NCBI RefSeq assembly: GCF_003696265.1
Contig: NZ_RFFH01000010.1
Span: 157,263-221,262, forward strand
Direction: 5' to 3'
Length of the DNA: 64,000 nucleotides
DNA from: Nocardia stercoris
GTDB lineage: Bacteria; Actinomycetota; Actinomycetes; Mycobacteriales; Mycobacteriaceae
Part shown: in pieces, positions 1 through 7,536 of the stretch
How the letters are laid out: each line of letters begins with the position of its first letter
Numbering within the stretch: the stretch's first letter is position 1
Program-made: the position numbers and the translations under genes
Notes under the pieces: model-generated
Seen by the model: only the letters and a program-made list of their open reading frames with translations
Told to the model about the DNA's origin: nothing
Databases searched by the model: none

Positions 1-3000
1 CGCGGTCGTCGTGGCCGGTGAGGCCCTGCTGACGTCGCGGCGAATCGTGCTCGAGGCCGAATCGACCGATCCGGGGACCTCGACCGCGTACGTGTGGTCG
101 GAGGCGCAACGGCTGGCCGGCGCATCGGACGGCGAGAGCGGTAGCGCATCGGGCGAGGAGAGCGGTAGCGCGTCGGACGGCGAGAGCGGCGGCGCGTCGG
201 ACGGCGAGAGCGGCGGCGCGTCGGACGGCGAGAGCGGTAGCGCATCGGGCGAGGAGAGCGGTAGCGCGTCGGACGGCGAGAGCGGCGGCGCGTCGGACGG
301 CGAGAGCGGCCGCGCATCGGACGGCGAGAGCGGCCGCGCATCGGACGACGAGAGCGGCCGCGCATCGGACGACGAGAGCTGCGACGCATCGGGCGGCGAG
401 AGCGGCCGCGCATCGGGCGATGAGAGCGGCAGCGCGTCGGGCCCGCGCTGGATCTGCACCCGGTGCGGATCCGAGTGCCGCACGACGGAGCACGGCCCCG
501 CCTGGCACGAATTACGCTCCGGGGCAAAGATTCTCGGCCGCGCCCTGGTCGGCCGGGAACTCGATCCGCGCGCGCATTCGATCCTGGCCGCCGCTCGCGC
601 CGCCGGCGTGCTCGTGGTCTTGACCGGCGCCGAGGACGTCGGTGAACTGCGGTCGCTCGCCGACCGATTCGTGCCCGCGGCCGAGCCGTCCAGCACCCTG
701 ATCGGCGATCTGCAGCGCGACGGCCACGTCGTGGCGCTGCTCGGCGTGCACAGCCAGCAGGCCCTGGACTGGGCCGATATCGGGATCGGGCTGGCCCGGT
801 TCGACGGAGACGAACTCACGGTGCCCTGGAGCGCGGACCTGCTGTGCCGTGACCTGGCGCAGGCCCAGCGCATCCTGAACGCGATCGGTCCGGCCCGCCA
901 GGTGAGCGAACGGGGCCGCACCCTCGCCCTGTCGGGGTGCGCACTTGCCGGACTGTTGCTCGCCACCACACGCGGCAGGGCCGCCGATTCCGCTCCCCTG
1001 GTCGCGGCGAACGTGGGTGCGCTGGTCAGCGGCGCGGTGGCGGGCGTGCGGGCCGGAGCCGGCAGACCTGCCGGACCCGCGGCCCGGCTGTTGCCGTGGC
1101 ACGCGCTGGAACCCGGCGAGGTGCTCGGCCGCCTGCCCGCACCCCCACCGCCGCCGGAACGATCCGCAGCCGAAAGGCGTTCGCGCATACCGGCTCCGCC
1201 GGGTGTGCGCGCGATCTCGGACTTCGCCGGCACGGTCCGCCGTGAACTGTCCGATCCGCTCGCCCCGATCCTCGGTGTCGGCGCGCTGGCGACCGCCATG
1301 CTCGGTTCACCGGGCGACGCGTTCCTGCTGTCGTCGGTGCTGACCGCCAACGCGGTCGTCTCCGCCCTGCAACGGCAACGCGCCGAACGGGCGTTACAGC
1401 GGATGATCGAACGGGAACAGCGCACCGGGCGGGTGCTGCGTCGCGACGACCTCGACCGGGACGACCCGCCGGCCGAAACCGTTCCGGCCGAGTTGCTCAC
1501 GGTAGGCGACATCATCGTGCTGCGCGCCGGCGACGTCGTGCCGGCGGACGCTCGCCTCCTGGCAGCCGACAGTCTCGAACTGGACGAATCCGCGTTGACC
1601 GGCGAGTCGACCACCGTCGACAAGCAGGTCGACGCCACACCCGGTGTTCCGCTCGGTGATCGCGCGTGCATGGTGTTCGACGGATCGACCGTGGTCAACG
1701 GCGCGGGCCGGGCGGTGGTCGTCGCCACCGGCCGCGACACCCAGGCCGGCCGCGCCGGGACGGGAGCCGCGCCGCCGGACAGCGGGGGAGTGCAGGCGCA
1801 ATTGCGGTCCCTGACCGATCGGGTGCTGCCGCTCACGATCGGCGCGGGCGGGGCGGTGACCGCGCTCGGTGGGATGCGGGGCCGAATCCTGCGGCGCGCG
1901 ATCGCCGACGGTGTGGGCGTCGCGGTGGCCGCGGTTCCGGAAGGACTACCGCTGGTCGCCACGCTCGCCCAGCTCGCGGCGGCCCGCCGGCTGGCCCGGT
2001 ACGGAATCCTGGTGCGGGCCAGCCGGACCGTGGAGGCGCTGGGCCGGATCGACACCTTGTGTTTCGACAAGACCGGCACCCTGACCGAGGGCCGCCTGCG
2101 ACTCACCGCTCTCGCCGACCCCTGGGACCAATGGTCGGTCGATGACGAATCTCCGGACTCGAGACGGCTGTTGCGGGCCGCCGTGCGCGCCTGCCCCGAC
2201 CCCCGCGACGGCCCGGCCCGGCACGCGACCGATCGGGCCGTACTCGACGCCGGCCGGCAATTCCTCAGCGACGACCCGGGACAGTGGGAGCGGGTCGACG
2301 AGCTGCCCTTCGAATCCAACCGCGGCTACGCGGCAACGGTCGGGCGAACCGACAGCACACTGCGCGTGTACGTGAAGGGGGCCCCCGAAGTAGTCGTCCC
2401 GCGGTGTGACGGGATCCGTGATTCGGCCGGTGATCGCCGTCCGCTGGGTGCCGAACAGCGCGAACAGGTTCGCCGGACCGTGCTCGATCTCGCGGCACAG
2501 GGTCTGCGCGTGCTCGTCGTGGCCCGCCGCGATCTGCGGCAGCGACCGCGGGACATCGAGGAGGAGGTCGACCACCTCACGCTGCTCGGGTTCGTCGGCC
2601 TGGCCGATCCGCCCCGGGCGCACAGCGTGGAACTGGTGAAAGCGTTGCAGGACAGCGGAATCGGTGTCCGGATGATCACCGGCGATCATCCCGCGACGGC
2701 CGCGGCGATCGCCCGGCAACTCGGTATCGGAGGTGACCGGGTGACCACCGGTGCGGACCTGGACGAGCTCGACGAGGCCGGACAGTCCGCGCTCATCGGC
2801 CGCAGTACGGTTTTCGCCCGGGTCGACCCGGAGCACAAGGTCCGGATCGTCGCGCTGCTGCGCCGGGCCGGGCACGTCGTCGGGATGACCGGCGACGGCA
2901 GCAACGACGCCGCGGCGATTCGCTCCGCGGATATCGGAATCGGTTTGGCCGCACGGGGTTCGGTGGCGGCACGGAACGCGGCGGATCTGGTGCTGACCGA

Positions 3001-3694
3001 GCCGGAGCCGCTGGTGCTGCTCGACGCGCTGGTCGAGGGCCGCAGCATGTGGCAGCGGGTGTCCGACGCGGTCGGAGTGCTGGTCGGCGGCAATGCCGGC
3101 GAGGTCGGGTTCACCCTGTACGGGACCGCGGTGGCCGGACGCGCGCCGATGACGACCCGGCAGTTCCTCCTGGTCAACATGCTGACCGATATGTTTCCCG
3201 CCCTCGCGCTCGCCTTGGCCGAGGACCGCAGCCGCGTCGACGGCGACGGCGACGGCACGGATGTGTCCGATCGCGCGGTCCGCCGGACCGCGGAACTCGC
3301 CTTCATCCCGCCCGCGGCGTCGGCGACCGATCTCGCCCGCACCGTGGGTGTCCGCGGTATCGCCACCGCCGTCGGGGCGTCGGCCGCCTGGACGGTCGCC
3401 CGCTACACCGGCACCCGGCGCCGTGCCGCCACCGTCGGCCTGGTCTCGCTCGTCGGCACCCAGCTCGGCCAGACCCTGCTGTCCGGGCGGGGCAGCCCGC
3501 TGGTCTGGCTGACGACTCTCGGCAGCGGCGTCGTCCTCGTCACGATTGTCATGACACCGGGCTTGAACACCTATTTCGGCTGCCGACCGCTGGGACCGTT
3601 GGGCTGGGCCACGGCCCTGACCGCGACGGCGGTGGGAACCGCTGTGGCGCAGCGACTACCGGCGCTGCTGCCCGGCCCGGACGGAACCGAATGA
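1..3694 (+). CDS. Cation-transporting P-type ATPase, CtpH/CtpI-like, 5' end outside the window
   Basis: This is a membrane pump that would couple ATP hydrolysis to cation transport. The frame is already open at the window edge, so the true start lies upstream; numbering here is from the GTG at 11 (1227 residues to the stop). The catalytic half carries every core motif: TGES at about 530-533, PEGLP in the transmembrane core at 643-647, the phosphorylation motif DKTGTLT at 686-692 and a hinge GDGSND at 961-966. The N-terminal half looks like a degenerate second ATPase: VALLGVHSQQALDWADIGIG near residues 238-257 mirrors the catalytic hinge but has lost GDGxND. This two-half layout is known from the very long mycobacterial CtpH/CtpI pumps. 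An acidic and serine-rich octapeptide repeat (residues 38-141) and a CxxCxxxC cluster (149-156) lie between. The transported ion cannot be told from the sequence. It is probably a flanking core gene and not part of the peptide pathway. Confidence 0.85.
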   Translation, partial: AVVVAGEALLTSRRIVLEAESTDPGTSTAYVWSEAQRLAGASDGESGSASGEESGSASDGESGGASDGESGGASDGESGSASGEESGSASDGESGGASDGESGRASDGESGRASDDESGRASDDESCDASGGESGRASGDESGSASGPRWICTRCGSECRTTEHGPAWHELRSGAKILGRALVGRELDPRAHSILAAARAAGVLVVLTGAEDVGELRSLADRFVPAAEPSSTLIGDLQRDGHVVALLGVHSQQALDWADIGIGLARFDGDELTVPWSADLLCRDLAQAQRILNAIGPARQVSERGRTLALSGCALAGLLLATTRGRAADSAPLVAANVGALVSGAVAGVRAGAGRPAGPAARLLPWHALEPGEVLGRLPAPPPPPERSAAERRSRIPAPPGVRAISDFAGTVRRELSDPLAPILGVGALATAMLGSPGDAFLLSSVLTANAVVSALQRQRAERALQRMIEREQRTGRVLRRDDLDRDDPPAETVPAELLTVGDIIVLRAGDVVPADARLLAADSLELDESALTGESTTVDKQVDATPGVPLGDRACMVFDGSTVVNGAGRAVVVATGRDTQAGRAGTGAAPPDSGGVQAQLRSLTDRVLPLTIGAGGAVTALGGMRGRILRRAIADGVGVAVAAVPEGLPLVATLAQLAAARRLARYGILVRASRTVEALGRIDTLCFDKTGTLTEGRLRLTALADPWDQWSVDDESPDSRRLLRAAVRACPDPRDGPARHATDRAVLDAGRQFLSDDPGQWERVDELPFESNRGYAATVGRTDSTLRVYVKGAPEVVVPRCDGIRDSAGDRRPLGAEQREQVRRTVLDLAAQGLRVLVVARRDLRQRPRDIEEEVDHLTLLGFVGLADPPRAHSVELVKALQDSGIGVRMITGDHPATAAAIARQLGIGGDRVTTGADLDELDEAGQSALIGRSTVFARVDPEHKVRIVALLRRAGHVVGMTGDGSNDAAAIRSADIGIGLAARGSVAARNAADLVLTEPEPLVLLDALVEGRSMWQRVSDAVGVLVGGNAGEVGFTLYGTAVAGRAPMTTRQFLLVNMLTDMFPALALALAEDRSRVDGDGDGTDVSDRAVRRTAELAFIPPAASATDLARTVGVRGIATAVGASAAWTVARYTGTRRRAATVGLVSLVGTQLGQTLLSGRGSPLVWLTTLGSGVVLVTIVMTPGLNTYFGCRPLGPLGWATALTATAVGTAVAQRLPALLPGPDGTE
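122..433 (+). repeat. 13-copy 24-bp in-frame tandem repeat in the P-type ATPase
   Basis: Thirteen consecutive 24-bp units encode the octapeptide ASDGESGG and close variants (ASGEESGS, ASDDESGR, ASGGESGR). The run is exactly in frame, with units differing mainly at the third to fourth and last codons. It gives a flexible, acidic, Ser/Gly-rich linker within the degenerate N-terminal half of the pump. It is followed at once by a CxxCxxxC motif. Copy number is likely to vary between strains. Confidence 0.95.
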
Positions 3695-3738
3695 CGTGAA
3701 GCCGCCGCGGCCGGCGCACACCGGGCGGTAGCGGGACG

Positions 3739-3783
3739 GGACCCGGCTCGACCGAGTTGTTCGACCGCGTCCGAGCCGGGTCC
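3739..3783 (+). terminator. Hairpin downstream of the P-type ATPase gene
   Basis: Two perfectly complementary 12-nt arms (3739-3750, GGACCCGGCTCG, and 3772-3783) flank a 21-nt loop, 45 nt after the ATPase stop codon. No clear T-run follows, so this is a GC-rich actinobacterial type of transcription end signal by inference only. Confidence 0.5.
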
Positions 3784-3834
3784 GGGGGTGGTCGGAGTGG
3801 TCGGATCGCACTGTCGTCCACTGCCGGTGCGTGC

Positions 3835-3861
3835 TACTGTCGTGATATCACTCTGATAGTA
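3835..3861. promoter_or_regulatory. Palindromic operator-like site upstream of the PLDc_N/ABC operon
   Basis: A perfect 10-bp palindrome GTGATATCAC (3842-3851) sits between TACTGTC (3835-3841) and GATAGTA (3855-3861), which are imperfect inverted copies of each other. This AT-rich block stands out in a GC-rich 287-bp gap (3695-3981) that otherwise holds only the hairpin. It is about 120 bp upstream of the small membrane protein gene. A repressor site for the transporter operon is plausible, but no matching regulator gene is visible. Confidence 0.35.
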
Positions 3862-3981
3862 CGAACGGCGGGCAGGCGCAAAGGTGCGAATGTGCGCGGT
3901 CGGCTGGTGCGCGGTGCGCATCCATTTCAGGTGATGGAAGTTGACGTCCGGCAACATGTGAAGACGCAGAGGATGAAGACC

Positions 3982-4185
3982 ATGTCGAATGTCTCGCTGG
4001 CGGCGCTGATCCCGGTTCTGGTCCTGGAAGTCGCCTTCGTGGCGTACTGCTGGACCAGCATCTACCGGGTCCGCGCCACCAAGTTCTTGCCCAAAGCGGT
4101 GTGGGCGCTGCTGGTACTGCTCGTCATGCCGATCGGCGGCATCGTCTACCTGGTGTGCGGCCGCGACGATGCGGTGGAGCGGTGA
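3982..4185 (+). CDS. Small PLDc_N-family membrane protein (67 aa)
   Basis: This is a short integral membrane protein with two hydrophobic helices, at roughly residues 5-27 and 38-60, joined by a basic segment ending in KFLPKAVW and followed by a polar C-terminus (GRDDAVER). The pattern WxSIYRV...KxxWAL...MPIGGIVYLVCGR is that of the phospholipase D-nuclease N-terminal (PLDc_N) family, common in actinobacteria beside ABC-2 transporters. Its biochemical role is not established. I chose ATG 3982 because GAGG at 3969-3972 lies 9 nt upstream; the ATG at 3973 would be too close. Its stop overlaps the GTG start of the ABC ATPase gene (GTGA), which implies translational coupling and a role tied to that transporter. 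Confidence 0.8.
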   Translation: MSNVSLAALIPVLVLEVAFVAYCWTSIYRVRATKFLPKAVWALLVLLVMPIGGIVYLVCGRDDAVER

Positions 4186-5039
4186 CCACTGTCGACCCCC
4201 GGATCGAAGTTCGCGGCGCCGGTGTCCGATTCGGTGACTTCCAGGCGCTGCGGGATGTGAACTGGTCCCTCGACGGCACCGGAGTGGTCGGCCTGATCGG
4301 CCTCAACGGTGCCGGCAAGACCACCCTGATCCGCTCGATTCTGGGGCTGCAGGAACTGGACGCGGGCTCGATCGAGATCCCGATCGGACGGGACGCGATC
4401 GGATTCTGCCCGGACACACCGGGTTTCGAGCCGTGGCTGACCGCCACCGAGGTGCTGGCGCAGTCGGCCGCGCTCGGCGGGCACGTCGCGGGGGAGACCG
4501 CGTACGCGCCGGCCGACGCGCTGCGGATCGTCGGGCTGGACCGGGCCGGGCACCGGCGGACCGCGGGTTTCTCCCGCGGCATGCTGCAACGTCTCGGCAT
4601 CGCCGCGGCGCTGGTGCGCGACCCCCAGGTCCTCATCCTCGACGAGCCCACCAGCGCACTGGATCCGGAGGGCCGGCAGACGGTGCTCGATCTGATCCGC
4701 ACCCTCGGTGAGCACCGGACCGTCGTGTTCTCCAGTCACCTGCTCGCCGACGTCGAGGACCTGACCCAGGAGATCCTGGTCCTGAACCGCGGCGAGACGG
4801 TGTATTCCGGCCGCACCGAGGACTTCCTCAAGCAGCATGCCTCGGACCCGACGATCGAGGTGCGGTTCGCCGACGGACGCGTCCGGAAGGCGGCCAAGCC
4901 GGAATGGGAGTCGCTGCTGTCGGCCGCGGCGAGCGAGGCCGGGCAGATCGACGAGATCCGCACCGATCTGCCCTCACTGTCGGAGGCGTTCTTCGCGGCG
5001 ATCGGGGACACACCCGAACCGGTAGGGGAAAAGTCATGA
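4182..5039 (+). CDS. ABC transporter ATP-binding protein (ABC-2 exporter type)
   Basis: This is the nucleotide-binding subunit, 285 aa, that would power the membrane partner encoded next to it. It has Walker A GLNGAGKTT at residues 40-48, an ABC signature in the variant form FSRGMLQRLGIA, Walker B VLILDEPTSALDP and a switch histidine in VVFSSHLLADVE. The C-terminal 60 residues are the extension usual in CcmA/DrrA-like exporters. The GTG start overlaps the stop of the PLDc_N gene, and the stop overlaps the ATG of the permease gene (ATGA). These three genes therefore form a coupled operon. The substrate is unknown. Export of, or self-protection against, the peptide made by the nearby NRPS is possible but only suggested by position. 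Confidence 0.9.
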   Translation: MTTVDPRIEVRGAGVRFGDFQALRDVNWSLDGTGVVGLIGLNGAGKTTLIRSILGLQELDAGSIEIPIGRDAIGFCPDTPGFEPWLTATEVLAQSAALGGHVAGETAYAPADALRIVGLDRAGHRRTAGFSRGMLQRLGIAAALVRDPQVLILDEPTSALDPEGRQTVLDLIRTLGEHRTVVFSSHLLADVEDLTQEILVLNRGETVYSGRTEDFLKQHASDPTIEVRFADGRVRKAAKPEWESLLSAAASEAGQIDEIRTDLPSLSEAFFAAIGDTPEPVGEKS

Positions 5040-5785
5040 ACACGAACGATTTTCGTATCGAATGGTACCGCTGGATCCGCTCCCGGCGGGCGCTCGCCCT
5101 GCTGGTGGTGATGATCTTCGTCGGGGTCACCGCACCGTTGCTGACCAAGCATCTGCCGGATCTGATCGGAAGTTCCTCGGGACTTCAGGTGATCAAGCAA
5201 CCCGAATGGCGCGACGGATTACAGGGTTACATCAAGCAGAGCAGTCAGCTCGGCGGAGTGATCTGCATCGTCATGGTGTGTCAGGTGTGCGGAATCCGGC
5301 GGGAGACGCCGCTGGGCATCTTCTATTTCACCCGCACGGAATCACCTCGGGCGCTGTATGTTCCCCGAATGGTCATGTCGCTGGTGGTCGTGACCGCCGT
5401 CGCGCTGGCCGGTGCGATCTGCGCGCTGTACGAAACCTGGGCCTCGTTCGGGACCCTGGAGATCCGGCCCGCACTCGGGCCGCTGGCCGTCGAATTGTGT
5501 GCCCTGGTGCTTTTCTCGGCGTTGACCGCCGGGTTGGCGGCGGTCACCCGGTCGGCGGCCTGGGGTGGCGGGATCGCGGGTGCGGTCTGGGCGGCCGGGC
5601 TGTTCGCGGCGGCGGCCACGAAGATCAGCCCGTACCTGCCCACCTCGGCGCTGGCACCTTCGGTCGTCTCGTTGACCTGGACGGATGCGGCGAAGGCGCT
5701 GCTGCCGCTGCTGGCTCTGGCGGTTGCGGCGGTGGTCGCCGCCCTGGTGCGGCCCATTCGGTACAGCGGCCGTGCCCGGTCGTGA
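5036..5785 (+). CDS. ABC-2 type transporter permease
   Basis: This 249-aa polytopic membrane protein has about six hydrophobic segments: residues about 18-36, 73-88, 112-135, 148-170, 174-195 and 225-245. The N-terminus MNTNDFRIEWYRWIRSRRA is short, amphipathic and basic, as in ABC-2 permeases that pair with CcmA/DrrA-like ATPases. It starts by ATGA overlap with the ATPase gene, so the two products are probably made in fixed ratio. There is no fused ATPase domain or large extracytoplasmic domain. The specific substrate cannot be predicted. The operon ends here, with 89 bp before the MbtH-like gene on the same strand, so weak read-through into it is possible. Confidence 0.8.
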   Translation: MNTNDFRIEWYRWIRSRRALALLVVMIFVGVTAPLLTKHLPDLIGSSSGLQVIKQPEWRDGLQGYIKQSSQLGGVICIVMVCQVCGIRRETPLGIFYFTRTESPRALYVPRMVMSLVVVTAVALAGAICALYETWASFGTLEIRPALGPLAVELCALVLFSALTAGLAAVTRSAAWGGGIAGAVWAAGLFAAAATKISPYLPTSALAPSVVSLTWTDAAKALLPLLALAVAAVVAALVRPIRYSGRARS

Positions 5786-5874
5786 AGTGGTCGCTCCGGC
5801 GGTAGTCGTGGCACCGCGAATTCGCTAGTGTCGGTACCGCGTTAGTTCCGCCCGGCTGTGAACGGAGAAATACA

Positions 5875-6099
5875 GTGAGCGTCAATCCATTCGATGATGA
5901 AGACGGCCGATTCTATGTTCTGATCAACGAGGAAGAGCAGTATTCCTTGTGGCCCGCATTCGCTGAGATCCCGAACGGATGGACGTCGATATTCGGTGAG
6001 GAGTCCCGGGCGGCCTGCATCGACTACATCACCGAGAACTGGACGGATATGCGTCCGAAGAGCCTGCGCGTGGCCATGGCCGAACGGGCCGGTGTGTAG
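5875..6099 (+). CDS. mbtH-like: MbtH-like NRPS accessory protein
   Basis: This 74-residue protein is of the family that binds NRPS adenylation domains and is often needed for their solubility and activity. The family signature is clear: N18-x-E-x-Q22-x-S-L-W-P27, then P33-N-G-W36, then WTDMRP at residues 56-61. The tryptophans at 26, 36 and 56 are the diagnostic ones. GTG 5875 is the start, supported by GGAG at 5864-5867 seven nt upstream. It is transcribed towards the tailoring operon and ends just before a shared hairpin. It is the only MbtH-like gene in the window and so the likely partner of the many A domains encoded to the right, although it is not in their operon. Confidence 0.95.
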   Translation: MSVNPFDDEDGRFYVLINEEEQYSLWPAFAEIPNGWTSIFGEESRAACIDYITENWTDMRPKSLRVAMAERAGV

Positions 6100-6115
6100 C
6101 GAAACCGAATACGAC

Positions 6116-6148
6116 TGTGCCGGGTCTCCCTTCGGGAGGCCCGGCACA
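6116..6148. terminator. Strong hairpin between convergent genes (bidirectional terminator)
   Basis: A 15-bp stem with one T-G wobble and a TTC loop lies 17 nt after the MbtH-like stop and 49 nt beyond the end of the convergent aminotransferase gene. On the + strand it is followed by the T-rich stretch TTCGTTT. Its place between two converging transcripts fits a bidirectional terminator. Confidence 0.75.
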
Positions 6149-6197
6149 TTCGTTTCTACGGGACGGGATCCGGCCGGCGGAACATCCGCCGGCCGGG

Positions 6198-7532
6198 TTA
6201 CGCTCGATAGTAGCTGTCGGCGACATCCAGCGCGTGATCCAGTGCGCCGAGCGCGAATTCGACTTCGTCGTCGGAGACGATCAGCGGTGGTGCCAGATGG
6301 ATCCGGTTGGCGACGATCATCGGCCAGACCCGGTGCTCGCGAAGCGACTGTGCCACAGCGGCCATCGCCTCGGTGCCGCCGCGGCCCGGGAGCAGCGGCG
6401 CCAACGGTTGCTTCGTGTCCCGGTCGGTGACCAGCTCGAGCGCCCAGAACAGCCCGGCGCCGCGCACGTCACCGATGGACGGATGCCGCTGCTGTAGGGC
6501 CCGCAGGCCCGGGGCGAGCGCGGTGGCGCCCAGTGTCCGGGCGCGGGTCAGCAGGTCGCCGGCGGCGATCTGGGCCACCGACGCGACACCCACCGCACAG
6601 GCCAGCGGATGGCCGGAATAGGTGGATCCGCCGGGAAACGGTGTGGCGGAGAAGGATTCGACGATGTGCTCGGCGACGATCACCCCACCGAGCGGCACGT
6701 AGCCGGACGTGACGCCCTTGGCGAAGGTGACCAGATCCGGCCGGACGTTCCAGCGCTGGTAGGCGAACCACTCGCCGACCCGGCCGAACCCCGACATGAC
6801 CTCGTCGCAGATCAGGACGATGCCGTGCCGGTCGCACAGCCGCCGCACCCCGGCCAGATAACCGTCCGGCGGCACCAGGATCCCGTTGGTGCCGACGACC
6901 GACTCCAGGATCACCGCCGCGACGGTATGCGGCCCTTCGAATTCGATGGTCCGCTCCAAGTGGCGCAGTGCGCGCTCGCACTCGGTGGCATCGTCGGTGG
7001 CGTCGAAATCCGAACGGTAGGTATACGGACCGGAGAAATGGACGACGCCCGGAACCCCGGGCTCGTTCGGCCACCGGCGCGGGTCGCCGGAGATGGAGAT
7101 CGCCGCGGCGGTCGCGCCGTGATAGGAGCGGTAGTGCGCGAGGATCTTCGCGCGGCCGGTGTGCCCGCGCGCCATCCGCACCGCGTGCTCGACGGCTTCG
7201 GTGCCGCCGTTGGTGAACAGGACCCGGCCGGCTCCGGTTCCCGAGATGTCCAGCAGTGCCGCCGCGAGTTCGTCGCGCACCTCGTTGAAGAACGTGGGCG
7301 CCACCACGCAGAGCCGGTCGGCCTGGGTGTGGACGGCATCGATCAGGGCCGGATGCCGGTGCCCGAGATTGAGATACACCAGCTGGGAGGCGAGGTCGAG
7401 GTAGCGGGTGCCCCCGGCGTCGGAGAACCAGCAGCCCGCGCCGTCGGTGATCTCGAGCCGGGCGCCGCCGTCCTGCGCCCCCCACGGCTGGAAGACGTGG
7501 CGATCGGCTCGGTAGGTGTCGATCATCGTCAT
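6198..7532 (-). CDS. Class III (omega) aminotransferase, PLP-dependent
   Basis: This 444-aa enzyme would move an amino group between an amine or omega-amino acid and a keto acid or aldehyde, using pyridoxal phosphate in the cytosol. Visible marks are FTNGGTEAVEHAVRMAR (phosphate-binding region), YRSYHGAT, ICDEVMSGFGRVGEW with the PLP-pyridine Asp, and TFAKGVTSGYVPLGG with the Schiff-base Lys272. Overall it recalls taurine:pyruvate and beta-alanine:pyruvate aminotransferases, though family alone does not fix the substrate. I set the start at ATG 7532, 4 bp after the regulator gene's stop; the frame stays open upstream, but that stretch is out-of-frame sequence of the regulator. With the acylating aldehyde dehydrogenase of the same operon it could make an omega-amino acid from an acyl-CoA via its semialdehyde. 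Confidence 0.88.
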   Translation of the reverse strand: MTMIDTYRADRHVFQPWGAQDGGARLEITDGAGCWFSDAGGTRYLDLASQLVYLNLGHRHPALIDAVHTQADRLCVVAPTFFNEVRDELAAALLDISGTGAGRVLFTNGGTEAVEHAVRMARGHTGRAKILAHYRSYHGATAAAISISGDPRRWPNEPGVPGVVHFSGPYTYRSDFDATDDATECERALRHLERTIEFEGPHTVAAVILESVVGTNGILVPPDGYLAGVRRLCDRHGIVLICDEVMSGFGRVGEWFAYQRWNVRPDLVTFAKGVTSGYVPLGGVIVAEHIVESFSATPFPGGSTYSGHPLACAVGVASVAQIAAGDLLTRARTLGATALAPGLRALQQRHPSIGDVRGAGLFWALELVTDRDTKQPLAPLLPGRGGTEAMAAVAQSLREHRVWPMIVANRIHLAPPLIVSDDEVEFALGALDHALDVADSYYRA

Positions 7533-7536
7533 CGGA

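Noticed and set aside
122-433. CRISPR array
   Set aside because: Units are contiguous without spacers and stay in frame; this is a coding tandem repeat. The same holds for 36746-36868 and 49265-49736.
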